Assembly: GCF_900105925.1 (NCBI RefSeq)
Contig: NZ_LT629791.1
Location: forward strand, 3,631,278 to 3,695,277
Direction of reading: 5' to 3'
Length of the DNA: 64,000 bases
DNA from: Jiangella alkaliphila
GTDB taxonomy: Bacteria > Actinomycetota > Actinomycetes > Jiangellales > Jiangellaceae
The position numbers and the translations under genes were made by a program. How positions within the stretch are numbered: position 1 is the stretch's first letter; every line of letters starts with the position of its first letter. Of the stretch, positions 10,331 to 19,431 are shown piece after piece. The notes under the pieces were generated by a model that saw only the letters and a list, made by a program, of their open reading frames with translations, was not told where the DNA came from and did no database searches.

Positions 10331-11599
10331 TCAGGTCGTCGCGGCGGCGAGGACGATCTCGGCCGCGGCTCGCACGCCGTCTTCGGCCCGCACCACGGGG
10401 GCGAGCTCACGGGCGCGGGCGGCGATGGCGGGGTCGCTCACCGCCTGCGTGATCGCCTGCGCCAGCGGCTTCGGGGCCAGGCGGTGCTGCGGGATGGGCG
10501 CGACCGCCACACCGGCCGCATGCGCGCGCCGGGCGAAGAACCGGTGGTCGGGAAGGTACGGGCAGCCCACTTGGGGCCGGCCCGACATGAGGGCGAGGCC
10601 GAAGGTTCCGATCCCGCAGTGATGGACGATGGCCGCCATTCGCGGGAACAAGCTCTCCAGGGGGGCCTCCCGGAGGAAGAGGATGTCGTCGGCGTTCTCG
10701 TCCGGTTCGATTCCGCCCCACCCCGCGACGACGACCGCCCGGACGCCGGCTCGCCGGACCGCCTCCGTGACGATCCGCCCGGTCCGCCGAGGATCGCCTC
10801 CGACGCTGCTTCCGAACCCGATGTAGACCGGAGGTTCGCCGCGGGCCAGGAAGTCCTCCACCTCCTCCGGAAGTGGAGCCGGATCGGCCGGCAGATCGAA
10901 CCAGAATCCCGTGGTGTGCACCCAGTCGGGATAGTCCAGCCGCGACGGGAGGATGTGCCGGCTGAACGGGTGGATGACCGTGGCGGGTGTGCCGTCCGGC
11001 GTACGCAACACGTCGTGGTGCTTGCGCCGGGGCGGCAACCCGAGCGTGTGCGATCGCCAGGCGTCCATGTCGCCCTGATAGGAACGACGACGAACCTCGA
11101 ACGCCCGATACGAGAGGCGATTCAGACTCGGAGGTAGCTGGAACGGCAGAGCCGGATAGGTGAAGGATCTCGTCGGGATCCAGGTCGGATGGGGACAGAC
11201 CGGGACCGCGGGTATGCCCAGCCGTTCGGCGATCTCATGCGCCGGGTAGAACGCGTGGTGAACGATGACGTCGGCTCCCTCGCGTCCTGCGTCGGCCATG
11301 TCGTCGTAGATCTCGTGCATCGCGCGCTGGACATGTGGCCTGTTGCGCCACTGGAGCCCCCTGTACCGCAGGTTCCGGACACCTGTCGCGCCGGCCTCGC
11401 GAAGCCTCGGATCGAGCGTCAGTTGCGTGGTGCGGTCGGCGAACGAGATCACCCGGGGGCGCGCGGGGAGCGTCAACGAGGCGAGTGCCATCGGGGCGCC
11501 TAGCAGCACCTCGTGGCCGGATTCGTCCAAGGTCCGGGCCAGGGCCGCGAAGGGTTCGACGTCACCGCGCGTCCCATACGTCAGTACCAGGATCTTCAT
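10331..11599 (-). CDS. GT1-type glycosyltransferase (UGT/YjiC-like)
   Basis: Transfers a sugar from a nucleotide donor to a small molecule or lipid acceptor; 422 residues. The start chosen gives MKILVLTYGTRGDVEPFAALA, the conserved N-terminus of sterol/macrolide-type GT1 enzymes; the frame is open further upstream but without similarity. The C-terminal donor domain contains PPVYIGFGSSVGGDP, then a variant of the usual HHGGAGT motif, VHHCGIGTFGLAL, then SGRPQVGCPYLPDHRFFA. The unusual Cys and Ile in place of Gly-Gly and Ala may alter donor binding. It is paralogous to the genes at 20953 and 30810. Confidence 0.9.
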   Translation of the reverse strand: MKILVLTYGTRGDVEPFAALARTLDESGHEVLLGAPMALASLTLPARPRVISFADRTTQLTLDPRLREAGATGVRNLRYRGLQWRNRPHVQRAMHEIYDDMADAGREGADVIVHHAFYPAHEIAERLGIPAVPVCPHPTWIPTRSFTYPALPFQLPPSLNRLSYRAFEVRRRSYQGDMDAWRSHTLGLPPRRKHHDVLRTPDGTPATVIHPFSRHILPSRLDYPDWVHTTGFWFDLPADPAPLPEEVEDFLARGEPPVYIGFGSSVGGDPRRTGRIVTEAVRRAGVRAVVVAGWGGIEPDENADDILFLREAPLESLFPRMAAIVHHCGIGTFGLALMSGRPQVGCPYLPDHRFFARRAHAAGVAVAPIPQHRLAPKPLAQAITQAVSDPAIAARARELAPVVRAEDGVRAAAEIVLAAATT

Positions 11600-11844
11600 C
11601 CTTCGGCCAGATCCTCTCTCCGCGATGTGGCCCACCGCCGACGGGAACGGCTGAAGGCTCGAGGCTGAACTCCTCAAGAGTGGTGGACGGTGCCCGGGCA
11701 GGGGAGGGGACGACTTTCCGGCGAGCTCTCCTGCCGCCGGAAACAGACTCTGGGCCGGCGCGCCGCGGCGATGCCAGGCTGTGCCCTGTCGATTGCTGAC
11801 CGGCATCGCCGCGGTTCACGATGCGAGTGCGGAGGACGAGCGAA

Positions 11845-13046
11845 ATGACGACATCGCAGGAACGGATCCGAATACTGGCGGGCGGGTCGCTGGACGTCGA
11901 CAATTTCGGTGATCTGCTGTTTCTCCTGGTCACCGAGAAGTACCTGGATGGAATGGTCGTCGCCACGGGGCCGTTCGGCTGGGACATGATGTCGATCCTG
12001 GGCCGGCGCGTGCACGCCTATACGCCGCTCCTGTAGCGAGCCGCCTTCGACGTGGTATGGACGATGGGTGGTGGGGCGTCGTTGGAGGGCGCCTTCCGGA
12101 TCTCGTCGCCCGATGATCTCTATGCAGAGTTCATGGCTGGATCACCCCAGGTGAGGAGGGAGATGATCGAGCAAGCAATGGGCGGCGAGTCCATGCCGCA
12201 ATTCATTCATCCCTACATGCCACCGCACCTGTCGTACTGTCGACCGAGTCCGCGGAGTCGGTGCTGAACTCCGTGGGACTGGCGAATTTCGTGGACGACC
12301 TCCCCGATCCGGGTGAAGGGGTCAGGTACTTGCGATCCTTGACTCACGTCTCCGTCCGCGACCAGGAGTCGAGCGACAAGCTGGCGTCCCTCGGGATCGC
12401 GCACCGGCTCGCGCCCGACGCGGTGCACTCACTTCGGCTGAATCGTCCGGCGACGCGACCGGAGCGGCCCGAGATCGCGCTGTTCCAGGTGTGCGAGTCC
12501 GTGCTCCGCCGATATGGCATCGACGCCGTCGCCGCCGCCCTGATCGGCTGCGACGCGTTGCGTCAGCATCCGATCCGGGTTCTGATGACGGGAACCTGGC
12601 GTGAGGGCGGCGACTCCGTCGACGCGAACCGTGACCTGGTTCGCCGGGTCAAGGGGCTGGATCCGGCGGCTGACATCGAGATGATCATGGATCGGCGGCC
12701 GTTCGATCTCGTGGACCACATCCAGCGTGCCCGGGTCGTGATCGGGACCTCCCTTCACCTGCGTATCGTCGCCTCGGCCTACGACGTCCCCCGGGTGACG
12801 TTGTCGGTGTTCGTGTCCGACAAGCCGACCAGGTATGCGCGCCTGTGGGACGACATCATGCCGTTCGACGTCTCGCTCGACGAGATGGGCGATGCGGTCA
12901 ACGCGGCGTTGTCCCTGGACGGCTCGCGCCGCGTGATCGCCCAGTCCGACGAGCTGGCTCGTCTCTCGGACGAGAACCTGCGCCAGGTGTCGGACCAGGT
13001 GATCTCCGCGGCGCGCGACCGACGGCGGTCGGCGACGCGGCTCTAG
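11845..13046 (+). pseudogene. Polysaccharide pyruvyl transferase family gene, nonsense codon plus frameshift
   Basis: The family adds pyruvate ketals to cell-surface polysaccharides. ATG 11845 has a GGAGGA ribosome site. The N-terminus reads ILAGGSLDVDNFGDLLF, as in the family. An in-frame TAG sits at 12034, and the same frame continues past it with FDVVWTMGGGASLEG. Around 12230 the frame changes. The 3' part contains VSVRDQESSDKLASLG, MIMDRRPFDLVDHIQRARVVIGTSLHLRIVASAYDVPR and ends at 13046. Two independent lesions of different types make a true pseudogene likely. Confidence 0.85.
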
Positions 13047-13058
13047 CGCCGGTACGGC

Positions 13059-14363
13059 TCAGACGTTCACGCCTCGCGTGCGGAGGAGCTGTTTGATCTT
13101 CGCTCCGTCCAGCTGCCGGACGTCGACGCCGGTCCGGCAGGCCTCGGCGGCGGCGAGCCCGGCGGCCTCGCCCATCGCGACGCAGTTGCCGGTGACCCGA
13201 TAGGACCCGTGCGCCTCGTGCGAACCGGAGATGCACCGGCCAGCCACCAGCAGCTGGTCGACTCCCGTGGGCACGAGGCACCGGAGCGGAACCTGATAGG
13301 GCTTGACCGGAGTGGCGGTGAGCTTCGTGTCGTCCGGAGCGTGGATGTCCATGGGGAACGTGGCCGTGCAGATGCCGTCGTCGAACGTCCGGCCGTTCAC
13401 GAGGTCGTCGAAATCCAGCCGGTACTCTCCTCTGATGCGGCGGGTCTCACGCACGCCGACCTGCATGGCGGTACTGATCAGGTGCCCCTCGCCGAACTCC
13501 GGGGTGTTGTCGAACATGCGCATCGCGAGGTGTGCCTGACGTCGCCCTTCGATCACCGCCGCGGTCAGGTCGTCGGCGTCGGTTCCGTCCCGGCGCTGCA
13601 TGTGGGTCCACATGATGGCGTCGAGGCCGCCGCGACCAGGCACCGGCACGACGGCGAAGTCCGTGAACGGAATCGAGGCCAGATCGTCGGGTGAATTGTG
13701 CTTCGCCATGACCTCGTACGGTCGTGGCGTCCACTGAAAGCCCTGGACGGTGAACTGGAGCGTCATCGGCTGCAGCAGGCCGTCGGAAGGGCGCCCCTTC
13801 TCGTAGTCGCAACCGGCATGAAAGGCGATGTCGCCGTCGCCCGTGCAATCGATGACGACCTCGGCGAGGATCGCCGAACGCCCGGACTTGTTCTCGACGA
13901 TGACGCCCTGCATGCGTCCGTCGTCGACGATGGCGGCAACGCCCATGCTGTACAGGAGCACGCGGACGCCCGCTTCCTCGGCCATCCTGTCCAGGACGTA
14001 CTTCATCACCTCATAGTCGAAGACGTCGGCCACGAAGACCTCTGGAAGCCATTCCTGCACTGCGTCGGCGGCTCCGTGGTGCCGTAGCCGGTCGATGATC
14101 TCGGTAGGGATTCCACCCTTACGCGCGCCATCGAAGTAAGGATTGAGCAGACCCGCGGTCCAGATGCCGCCCAGGCAGCCATACCGTTCGACGAGCAGCG
14201 TCTGGGCGCCGGCCCTCGCCGCCGAGAGTGCGGCCCCGACGCCGGCCGGCCCGCCGCCGACGACGACCACGTCCACGTCGGCATAGATCGGCGTCTCCAC
14301 GGAGGGTTCGACGATGGCTGCCGGCGCGCTTCGGGTGAACGGAACGGTGTGTCTCATGGTCAT
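13059..14363 (-). CDS. FAD-dependent oxidoreductase (intact paralogue of the 7371 gene)
   Basis: Flavoprotein of the FAD_oxidored family, 434 residues. The Rossmann motif VVVGGGPAGVGAA is at residues 33-45, ERYGCLGGIWTAG follows, a DCTGDGDIAFHAGC motif sits mid-protein, and GRCISGSHEAHGSYRVTGNCVAMGEAAG is the C-terminal FAD-contacting block. Members occur in uncharacterised sugar-degradation clusters next to rhamnosidases, amidases and importers, as here. The substrate is unknown. It starts at ATG 14363 or ATG 14357. It is divergent from the rhamnosidase at 14562 and shares its 200-base control region. Confidence 0.88.
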   Translation of the reverse strand: MTMRHTVPFTRSAPAAIVEPSVETPIYADVDVVVVGGGPAGVGAALSAARAGAQTLLVERYGCLGGIWTAGLLNPYFDGARKGGIPTEIIDRLRHHGAADAVQEWLPEVFVADVFDYEVMKYVLDRMAEEAGVRVLLYSMGVAAIVDDGRMQGVIVENKSGRSAILAEVVIDCTGDGDIAFHAGCDYEKGRPSDGLLQPMTLQFTVQGFQWTPRPYEVMAKHNSPDDLASIPFTDFAVVPVPGRGGLDAIMWTHMQRRDGTDADDLTAAVIEGRRQAHLAMRMFDNTPEFGEGHLISTAMQVGVRETRRIRGEYRLDFDDLVNGRTFDDGICTATFPMDIHAPDDTKLTATPVKPYQVPLRCLVPTGVDQLLVAGRCISGSHEAHGSYRVTGNCVAMGEAAGLAAAEACRTGVDVRQLDGAKIKQLLRTRGVNV

Positions 14364-14487
14364 CGATCCTTCGTCCGGAGGTGACCCATGTCAGGTGGTT
14401 CCTCGAGCCGTTTCACTGACCGACATTACCAGTTCACCACTCGAAGAACTCTGGGCCTGCCATGTGATCGACCCCTCCGAGTGGTGG

Positions 14488-14534
14488 TTGACACAGGCCA
14501 GGCGGAATGTCTACGTTTTCGAAACGCACGTTTC
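14488..14534 (+). promoter_or_regulatory. Promoter with LacI-like operator before the rhamnosidase gene
   Basis: A -35 TTGACA (14488-14493), an 18-base spacer and a -10 TACGTT (14512-14517) are followed at once by GAAACGCACGTTTC (14521-14534). This is a perfect inverted repeat with 6-base arms around CA. The form GAAACG/CGTTTC resembles LacI-family sugar-repressor operators and would cover the transcription start. No lacI gene is present in the window. Confidence 0.6.
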
Positions 14535-14561
14535 ATAGGTTCGATAGGGGCGTGGGTGTCG

Positions 14562-17378
14562 ATGAACGGCTCCGAGACGACCGCGGCGGAGAGTGGCAGC
14601 GGCTCAGTGCGTGTGGAGAACGTCCGGTTCGAACATCTCGACCGATCCCTGGGCTGCGGCGTCTCGATGCCGCGTCTGTCCTGGCAGATCTCGACCGATG
14701 ACCCCGAGTGGCAGCAGAAGGCCTACGAGGTGCGGCTCGACGGTGGGCGGACGGTGCATCGGCCGTCCGAGGACCAGGTCCTGGTCGACTGGCCGTTCGA
14801 GCCGCTCGAGTCGAGGACACGGGCGAGGGTGGAAGTGCGGGTCTCGGCGGGGGCGTCGTGGAGCGCGTGGAGCCAGCCGGCCACCGTCGAAATCGGGCTG
14901 CTGAGCTCGGAGGACTGGTCGGCGCGGTTCATCCGGCCGAGCACCATCGGCACGGTCGACCGTCCCGCGCCGATTCTCTCGCGCCGGCTCGTCGCCGGGC
15001 CGGGGGTCGCCGCCGGCCGGCTCTACGTCACAGCACATGGCGTCTATCGAGCCCGGCTGAACGGGCACGAGGTCGGCGACGACGTGCTGGCGCCGGGGTG
15101 GTCGAGCTACGGCCACCGGCTCTGCTATCAGACCTACGACGTCACCCGGCTGCTGCGTGACGGCGACAACGTGCTCGAGGTTCTCCTGGGCAACGGGTGG
15201 TATCGCGGCCGGTTCCTCGATCAGACGATGCCGTCGCGCGGCTACGGGGATGGCCTGGCGCTGCTGGCACAGCTCGAGGTGACGTACGCATCCGGAGCCG
15301 TCGACGTGATCGCGACCGACCGGCGCTGGTCGGCACGGGAGAGCGGCGTGCTGGAGAACGATCTCTACGACGGGCAGTACACCGACCTCCGGCGGTTGGA
15401 CCGCGCCGAGGACACGGTCGACGAGCTCGAAGAGACCCTGGATCGCCTGGTCGCCCCCGATGGTCCGCCCGTCCGGCCCACCGGCGTGCGGCCCGCGGTC
15501 GACGTCTGGACGTCGCCCTCCGGCCGCACGCTCGTCGACTTCGGCCAGAACCTCGTGGGCTGGGTCCGGCTCCGGGTGAACGGGCCGGTGGCCGGTCAGC
15601 GGGTGGTCGTGCGGCACGCGGAAGTCCTCGAGGACGGCGAACTCTGTACCAGGACGTTGCGCAGCGCGCGGGCGACGGACACTTATGTTCTGGACGATGC
15701 CGACGACGTCGTGTTGGAGCCGGCCCTGACATTCCACGGATTTCGGTATGCCGAGATCAGTGGTCTCGAGCCCCTGCGTGCCGCGGACGTCGAAGCCGTG
15801 GTGGTCGGCACCGACCTTCGCCGCACCGGCTGGTTCTCCTGTTCCGATCCTGACCTCGAGCGACTGCATGAGAACGTCGTGTGGAGCGCCCGTGGCAACT
15901 TCCTGTCGATTCCGTCTGACTGCCCTCAGCGCGACGAGAGGCTGGGCTGGACCGGCGACCTCCAGGTGTTCGCGCCTACCGCGACCTTTCTCTTCGACAG
16001 CGGGGGTTTCCTGACGTCGTGGCTGGCCGATCTTGCCGCCGATCAGCACGCCGATGGCACGGTTCCGGTGGTCGTTCCCAACGTGTTGCCGGACGACAGC
16101 CCCGCCGTCGCCGCCTGGAGCGATGCGGCCACCATCGTGCCCTGGGTCCTGTATCAGGCATACGGCGACAAGGGGCTGCTGGCCCGGCAGTTCGAGAGCA
16201 TGAAGCGGTGGGTCGACAAGGTGGTCACCCTCGCCCCCGACGGGCTCTGGGTCGGGGGGTTCCAGTTCGGCGACTGGCTCGATCCGACACCGTCGGCCCG
16301 GAAGGCGGGCGAGGCGAGAGCCGACCCCGACGTCATCGCCACGGCCTACCTGGTGCACTCCGCGCAGATCGTCGCCCAGACGGCCCGGGTACTGGGAGAC
16401 CTCGCGGTCGCGGACGAGTACCAGGAGCTGGCGACGCGTACCCGCGAGGCGTTCGTGCGGGAGTACGTGACCCCGGCCGGGCGGATCGTCAGCGATGCAC
16501 CCACCGCGTACGCCCTCGCGCTGGAGTTCGGTTTGCTTCCCGCCGAGGAGCAGCGGCGACGTGCCGGTGCGCGCCTGGCGGATCTCGTCCGGGCCGGCGG
16601 TTTCAGGGTCGCCACGGGATTCCTGGGAACGCCGCTCGTCACCGCCGCCTTGACCTCGGCCGGCCAGGTGGATCTCGCCTATCGCCTGCTCTTGGAGAGG
16701 GGTTGTCCCTCCTGGCTCCATACCGTCGAGATGGGTGCCACGACGATCTGGGAACGCTGGGACAGCATGCGGTCCGACGGCTCGGTCAACGTCAGTGAGA
16801 TGACGTCGTTCAACCACTACGCGTACGGGGCCGTGGCCGACTGGCTGCACCGTTCGGTGGCCGGGCTCGCGCCGGCGGCGCCGGGCTACCGGGAGGTCAC
16901 CGTGCGTCCGGAGCTGCATCAGCGGCTCACCTCGGCGTCCGCGCGCCTGCTCACTCCGTATGGAGAGACATCCGCGGGGTGGGAGCGACGAGACGGCCGG
17001 GTGCGGATCGACGTCGTCATACCTCCGGGCTCGCGGGCGACCGTCCACCTCCCCGATGGTCAGACGCTGTCGGTCGACCACGGGCGTCACACCTTCACGA
17101 CAGCAGATCCCTGCGCGCGGACACTCACTGGGCAACTCCGCTCGGTGCGCGATCTGCTGGACTCCTCGTTGCTCTGGGGCCGGGTGACCTCGACGCTCGT
17201 CGATGCGGGGGTCGCTTCGGATGCCGCTGAGGTGGCCGCTTGGTGCGCGCCCTACTTGGACGCTCCCGTCGACGGTCTGCCGGGCTACCTGAGCCGGCGG
17301 AACGACGTCGCCCCCGACGTTCGACAGGCGCTACGAGAGCTGGTCGAGGAGCATGCGTCGCAACCGGGGAGCCGCTAG
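14562..17378 (+). CDS. Alpha-L-rhamnosidase (GH78)
   Basis: Complete GH78 enzyme of 938 residues with no signal peptide, so it is probably cytoplasmic and acts on imported rhamnosides. Order: N-terminal beta domain (RVENVRFEHLDRSLGCG), carbohydrate-binding-like domain with YVTAHGVYRARLNGHEVG and LGNGWYRGR, then barrel start DCPQRDERLGWTGD, EMGATTIWERWDSM and SFNHYAYGAVADWLHR, then the C-terminal beta domain. The last 80 or so residues, from about LTGQLRSVRDLLDSS, are an extension absent from the copy at position 3. ATG 14562 follows a GTG-TCG-ATG context with a weak ribosome site; GTG 14556 is possible. The stop overlaps the convergent glycosyltransferase stop. Confidence 0.92.
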   Translation: MNGSETTAAESGSGSVRVENVRFEHLDRSLGCGVSMPRLSWQISTDDPEWQQKAYEVRLDGGRTVHRPSEDQVLVDWPFEPLESRTRARVEVRVSAGASWSAWSQPATVEIGLLSSEDWSARFIRPSTIGTVDRPAPILSRRLVAGPGVAAGRLYVTAHGVYRARLNGHEVGDDVLAPGWSSYGHRLCYQTYDVTRLLRDGDNVLEVLLGNGWYRGRFLDQTMPSRGYGDGLALLAQLEVTYASGAVDVIATDRRWSARESGVLENDLYDGQYTDLRRLDRAEDTVDELEETLDRLVAPDGPPVRPTGVRPAVDVWTSPSGRTLVDFGQNLVGWVRLRVNGPVAGQRVVVRHAEVLEDGELCTRTLRSARATDTYVLDDADDVVLEPALTFHGFRYAEISGLEPLRAADVEAVVVGTDLRRTGWFSCSDPDLERLHENVVWSARGNFLSIPSDCPQRDERLGWTGDLQVFAPTATFLFDSGGFLTSWLADLAADQHADGTVPVVVPNVLPDDSPAVAAWSDAATIVPWVLYQAYGDKGLLARQFESMKRWVDKVVTLAPDGLWVGGFQFGDWLDPTPSARKAGEARADPDVIATAYLVHSAQIVAQTARVLGDLAVADEYQELATRTREAFVREYVTPAGRIVSDAPTAYALALEFGLLPAEEQRRRAGARLADLVRAGGFRVATGFLGTPLVTAALTSAGQVDLAYRLLLERGCPSWLHTVEMGATTIWERWDSMRSDGSVNVSEMTSFNHYAYGAVADWLHRSVAGLAPAAPGYREVTVRPELHQRLTSASARLLTPYGETSAGWERRDGRVRIDVVIPPGSRATVHLPDGQTLSVDHGRHTFTTADPCARTLTGQLRSVRDLLDSSLLWGRVTSTLVDAGVASDAAEVAAWCAPYLDAPVDGLPGYLSRRNDVAPDVRQALRELVEEHASQPGSR

Positions 17379-18388
17379 GAGAACGCACCCATCGGCGCCA
17401 GGATCGGATGGGTCGCCTCACCGGGCTTGGCCGGCTGCTCCCGTGCGCTCGCAACGGCCTCGAGGAGGCGTCGTTCCTGCACGGCCTCGGGATACTCCCG
17501 TGCGACCCACGAGCGGAAGGTGTCGCGCTCCCGTTCCGGCGGCTCGGTCCGCAACACCGCGGCCACCTGGTCGATGACACCCAGCACGTCCGCGTCGTCG
17601 ACGGCATGAGTGCCGGGCGCCCGGAACAGCTCGCCGCCGCCTCCCGCGGCATACCCGACGACGACGCAGCCCGCGGCGAGGGCCTCGGCCACCGGGAGCC
17701 CGAAACCCTCGTCCCGGCCGAGGGCGACGAAGACGGAGGCGCGGCCGAGTACGCCGGCCGTCTCGCTCTCGCTGAGGCCGTCGACGATCACGGTGCGTAC
17801 GTCGCCGAAGCGGTGGTCCGCGGCCAGCAGTGCCTCCAGCAACGCGGACTCCTTCGGCCGCTTGCGCGGCATCCAGACGAGAAGGCGCTCGCGCGCCGGC
17901 GCCGGACGGAACAACGCCATGTCGATCGAGAGCGGGATGAGCTCGACCGGCCCGATCGGCAGCACCGCACGCAGGCGCTCCAGGACGCGCAGCGTCGCCA
18001 GCGACGACACCCAGGTCGGTGGCGGCGGATCCCAGTTCGGGAACCGCTCCCACGGGGCGTAGACGAAGGTCAGGAAGTGGTTCTGGTTGTAGATGACCTT
18101 GCGGCATCCGGGGGCCGGGTCGTGGTCGGCCAGCACGAACGACTCGGGCACGACGAGGATGTCGTTCTCGTCGAGGTCCAGCGTCGCCCCCTCGATCGTG
18201 GGCGCATCGCTGTCGAACCAGGTCGGCGTGGCGCCCGCGGCGATCTGACGGTGCCAGACGACGGCTTCCTGACCGGCGCGCACCAGCAGCTCCACGTGCC
18301 GGTACATCACCCTGGCGCCACCGATCGGGCGGTCGATGTCGGGAGCTGCGTAGATCACTCTTCCGCTCATGCTGGTCATGTTGGTCAT
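17375..18388 (-). CDS. Glycosyltransferase, GT4-like
   Basis: Putative retaining glycosyltransferase with a GT-B fold, 337 residues. The N-terminus reads VIYAAPDIDRPIGGARVMYRHVELL, a typical acceptor-domain start. The middle has ELIPLSIDMALFRPAP. The C-terminal donor domain has GRDEGFGLPVAEALAAGCVVVGYAAGGGGELF, with the E-x7-E arrangement of GT4. The start may be 18388 or the second methionine at 18370. Convergent stop codons overlap with the rhamnosidase. The product is unknown; nearby pyruvyltransferase and sugar enzymes suggest surface glycan work. Confidence 0.82.
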   Translation of the reverse strand: MTNMTSMSGRVIYAAPDIDRPIGGARVMYRHVELLVRAGQEAVVWHRQIAAGATPTWFDSDAPTIEGATLDLDENDILVVPESFVLADHDPAPGCRKVIYNQNHFLTFVYAPWERFPNWDPPPPTWVSSLATLRVLERLRAVLPIGPVELIPLSIDMALFRPAPARERLLVWMPRKRPKESALLEALLAADHRFGDVRTVIVDGLSESETAGVLGRASVFVALGRDEGFGLPVAEALAAGCVVVGYAAGGGGELFRAPGTHAVDDADVLGVIDQVAAVLRTEPPERERDTFRSWVAREYPEAVQERRLLEAVASAREQPAKPGEATHPILAPMGAFS

Positions 18389-18462
18389 GCTCGCGCCGGA
18401 GGGCTCGATCGCGCAGGAGGACGGGTTTCACCGCGGCTGAGCTCGTGCCGCGGCCGCCTGGC

Positions 18463-19431
18463 TCAGGATGCGCGCCGCGCGACGCTGGCCTTCTCGAGGG
18501 CGGTGGCGCCACGGACCGCGGCGATGGCGTCGTCGACGGAGACGAGGAACGGCGTGCCCGTGGCGAGTGCGTCCAGGAAGTGGCCGACCTCGAGGCGCAG
18601 CGCGCCCTCGATCCGGTCGTACATGACCGGCCAGGCGGTGCGGTCGGGCTCATCCACCCCCTCGGCGGAGTACTCGGTCACGCTGTCGTTGCTCTTGGTC
18701 GACTGGATCATGCCGTCCTCGCAATGGACCTTCAGGTCCCACCGAGGCGCGGCGGTATCAGGAAGCGTCCATCCGGTCACCAGGTTGAACCCCATGCCGT
18801 TGGTGAGCACACCCGTCGCCGTGAACGTGGCGACGCCCGAGGGCGACTCCAGCAGTTGCGCGCCGTCGACCTCGTCGATCTCACCTCGGCCGATCCATTG
18901 GATGAGGTCGATGTCGTGGATGGCGAAGTGCCACAACGGGCTCGTCGTGCTCGCCACCCGTGCACCGATCGACCGCGGACCCCAGGTCGACGTCGTGATC
19001 ATCACCGGGCGACCGAGGCGGCCGCTTCGGACCGCGTCGACCACGCCCGCGTAGCGGGCCATGAACCGGGTGATGTGGCCGGTCATGAGCCGGGTGCCGT
19101 GCCGCTCGGCCAGGTCGGCGATCGCCTCGGCGTCGTCGATGCTCGTGGCCAGCGGCTTCTCGACGAGGACGTGGACGCCGGCCTCGATCAGCACGCGTAC
19201 CGGGTGCAGGTGCGCGGAGTCGGGGGTGGCGACGACGGCGGCGTCGGGCGCGAGCTCGCGGATCGCGGCCTCCAGGTCGGTGAACGCGGGCACCCCGAGC
19301 TGGGCGCCGACGGCACGTGCCGCGTCGGCCGATCGATCCACGACGCCGCACAGCTCGACGGACCTGGTCTCGTGGACGGCGCGTGCGTGCATCGCGCCCA
19401 TGAAGCCGACGCCCACGACGAGTACCTTCAT
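18463..19431 (-). CDS. Gfo/Idh/MocA family oxidoreductase
   Basis: NAD(P)-dependent sugar or inositol dehydrogenase-like protein, 322 residues. N-terminal Rossmann motif VVGVGFMGAMHARAV (residues 4-18); VEKPLATS, the family EKP motif with catalytic lysine; and HFAIHDIDLIQW in the C-terminal domain with the active-site Asp/His pattern. Its start codon overlaps the stop of the upstream trehalase-like gene (ATGA), so both are cotranscribed and probably process the released sugar. Confidence 0.9.
   Translation of the reverse strand: MKVLVVGVGFMGAMHARAVHETRSVELCGVVDRSADAARAVGAQLGVPAFTDLEAAIRELAPDAAVVATPDSAHLHPVRVLIEAGVHVLVEKPLATSIDDAEAIADLAERHGTRLMTGHITRFMARYAGVVDAVRSGRLGRPVMITTSTWGPRSIGARVASTTSPLWHFAIHDIDLIQWIGRGEIDEVDGAQLLESPSGVATFTATGVLTNGMGFNLVTGWTLPDTAAPRWDLKVHCEDGMIQSTKSNDSVTEYSAEGVDEPDRTAWPVMYDRIEGALRLEVGHFLDALATGTPFLVSVDDAIAAVRGATALEKASVARRAS

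Noticed and set aside
14604-17135. 843-codon open frame antisense to the rhamnosidase
   Set aside because: Shadow of a strongly conserved GH78 gene; low-complexity composition and no start signal.
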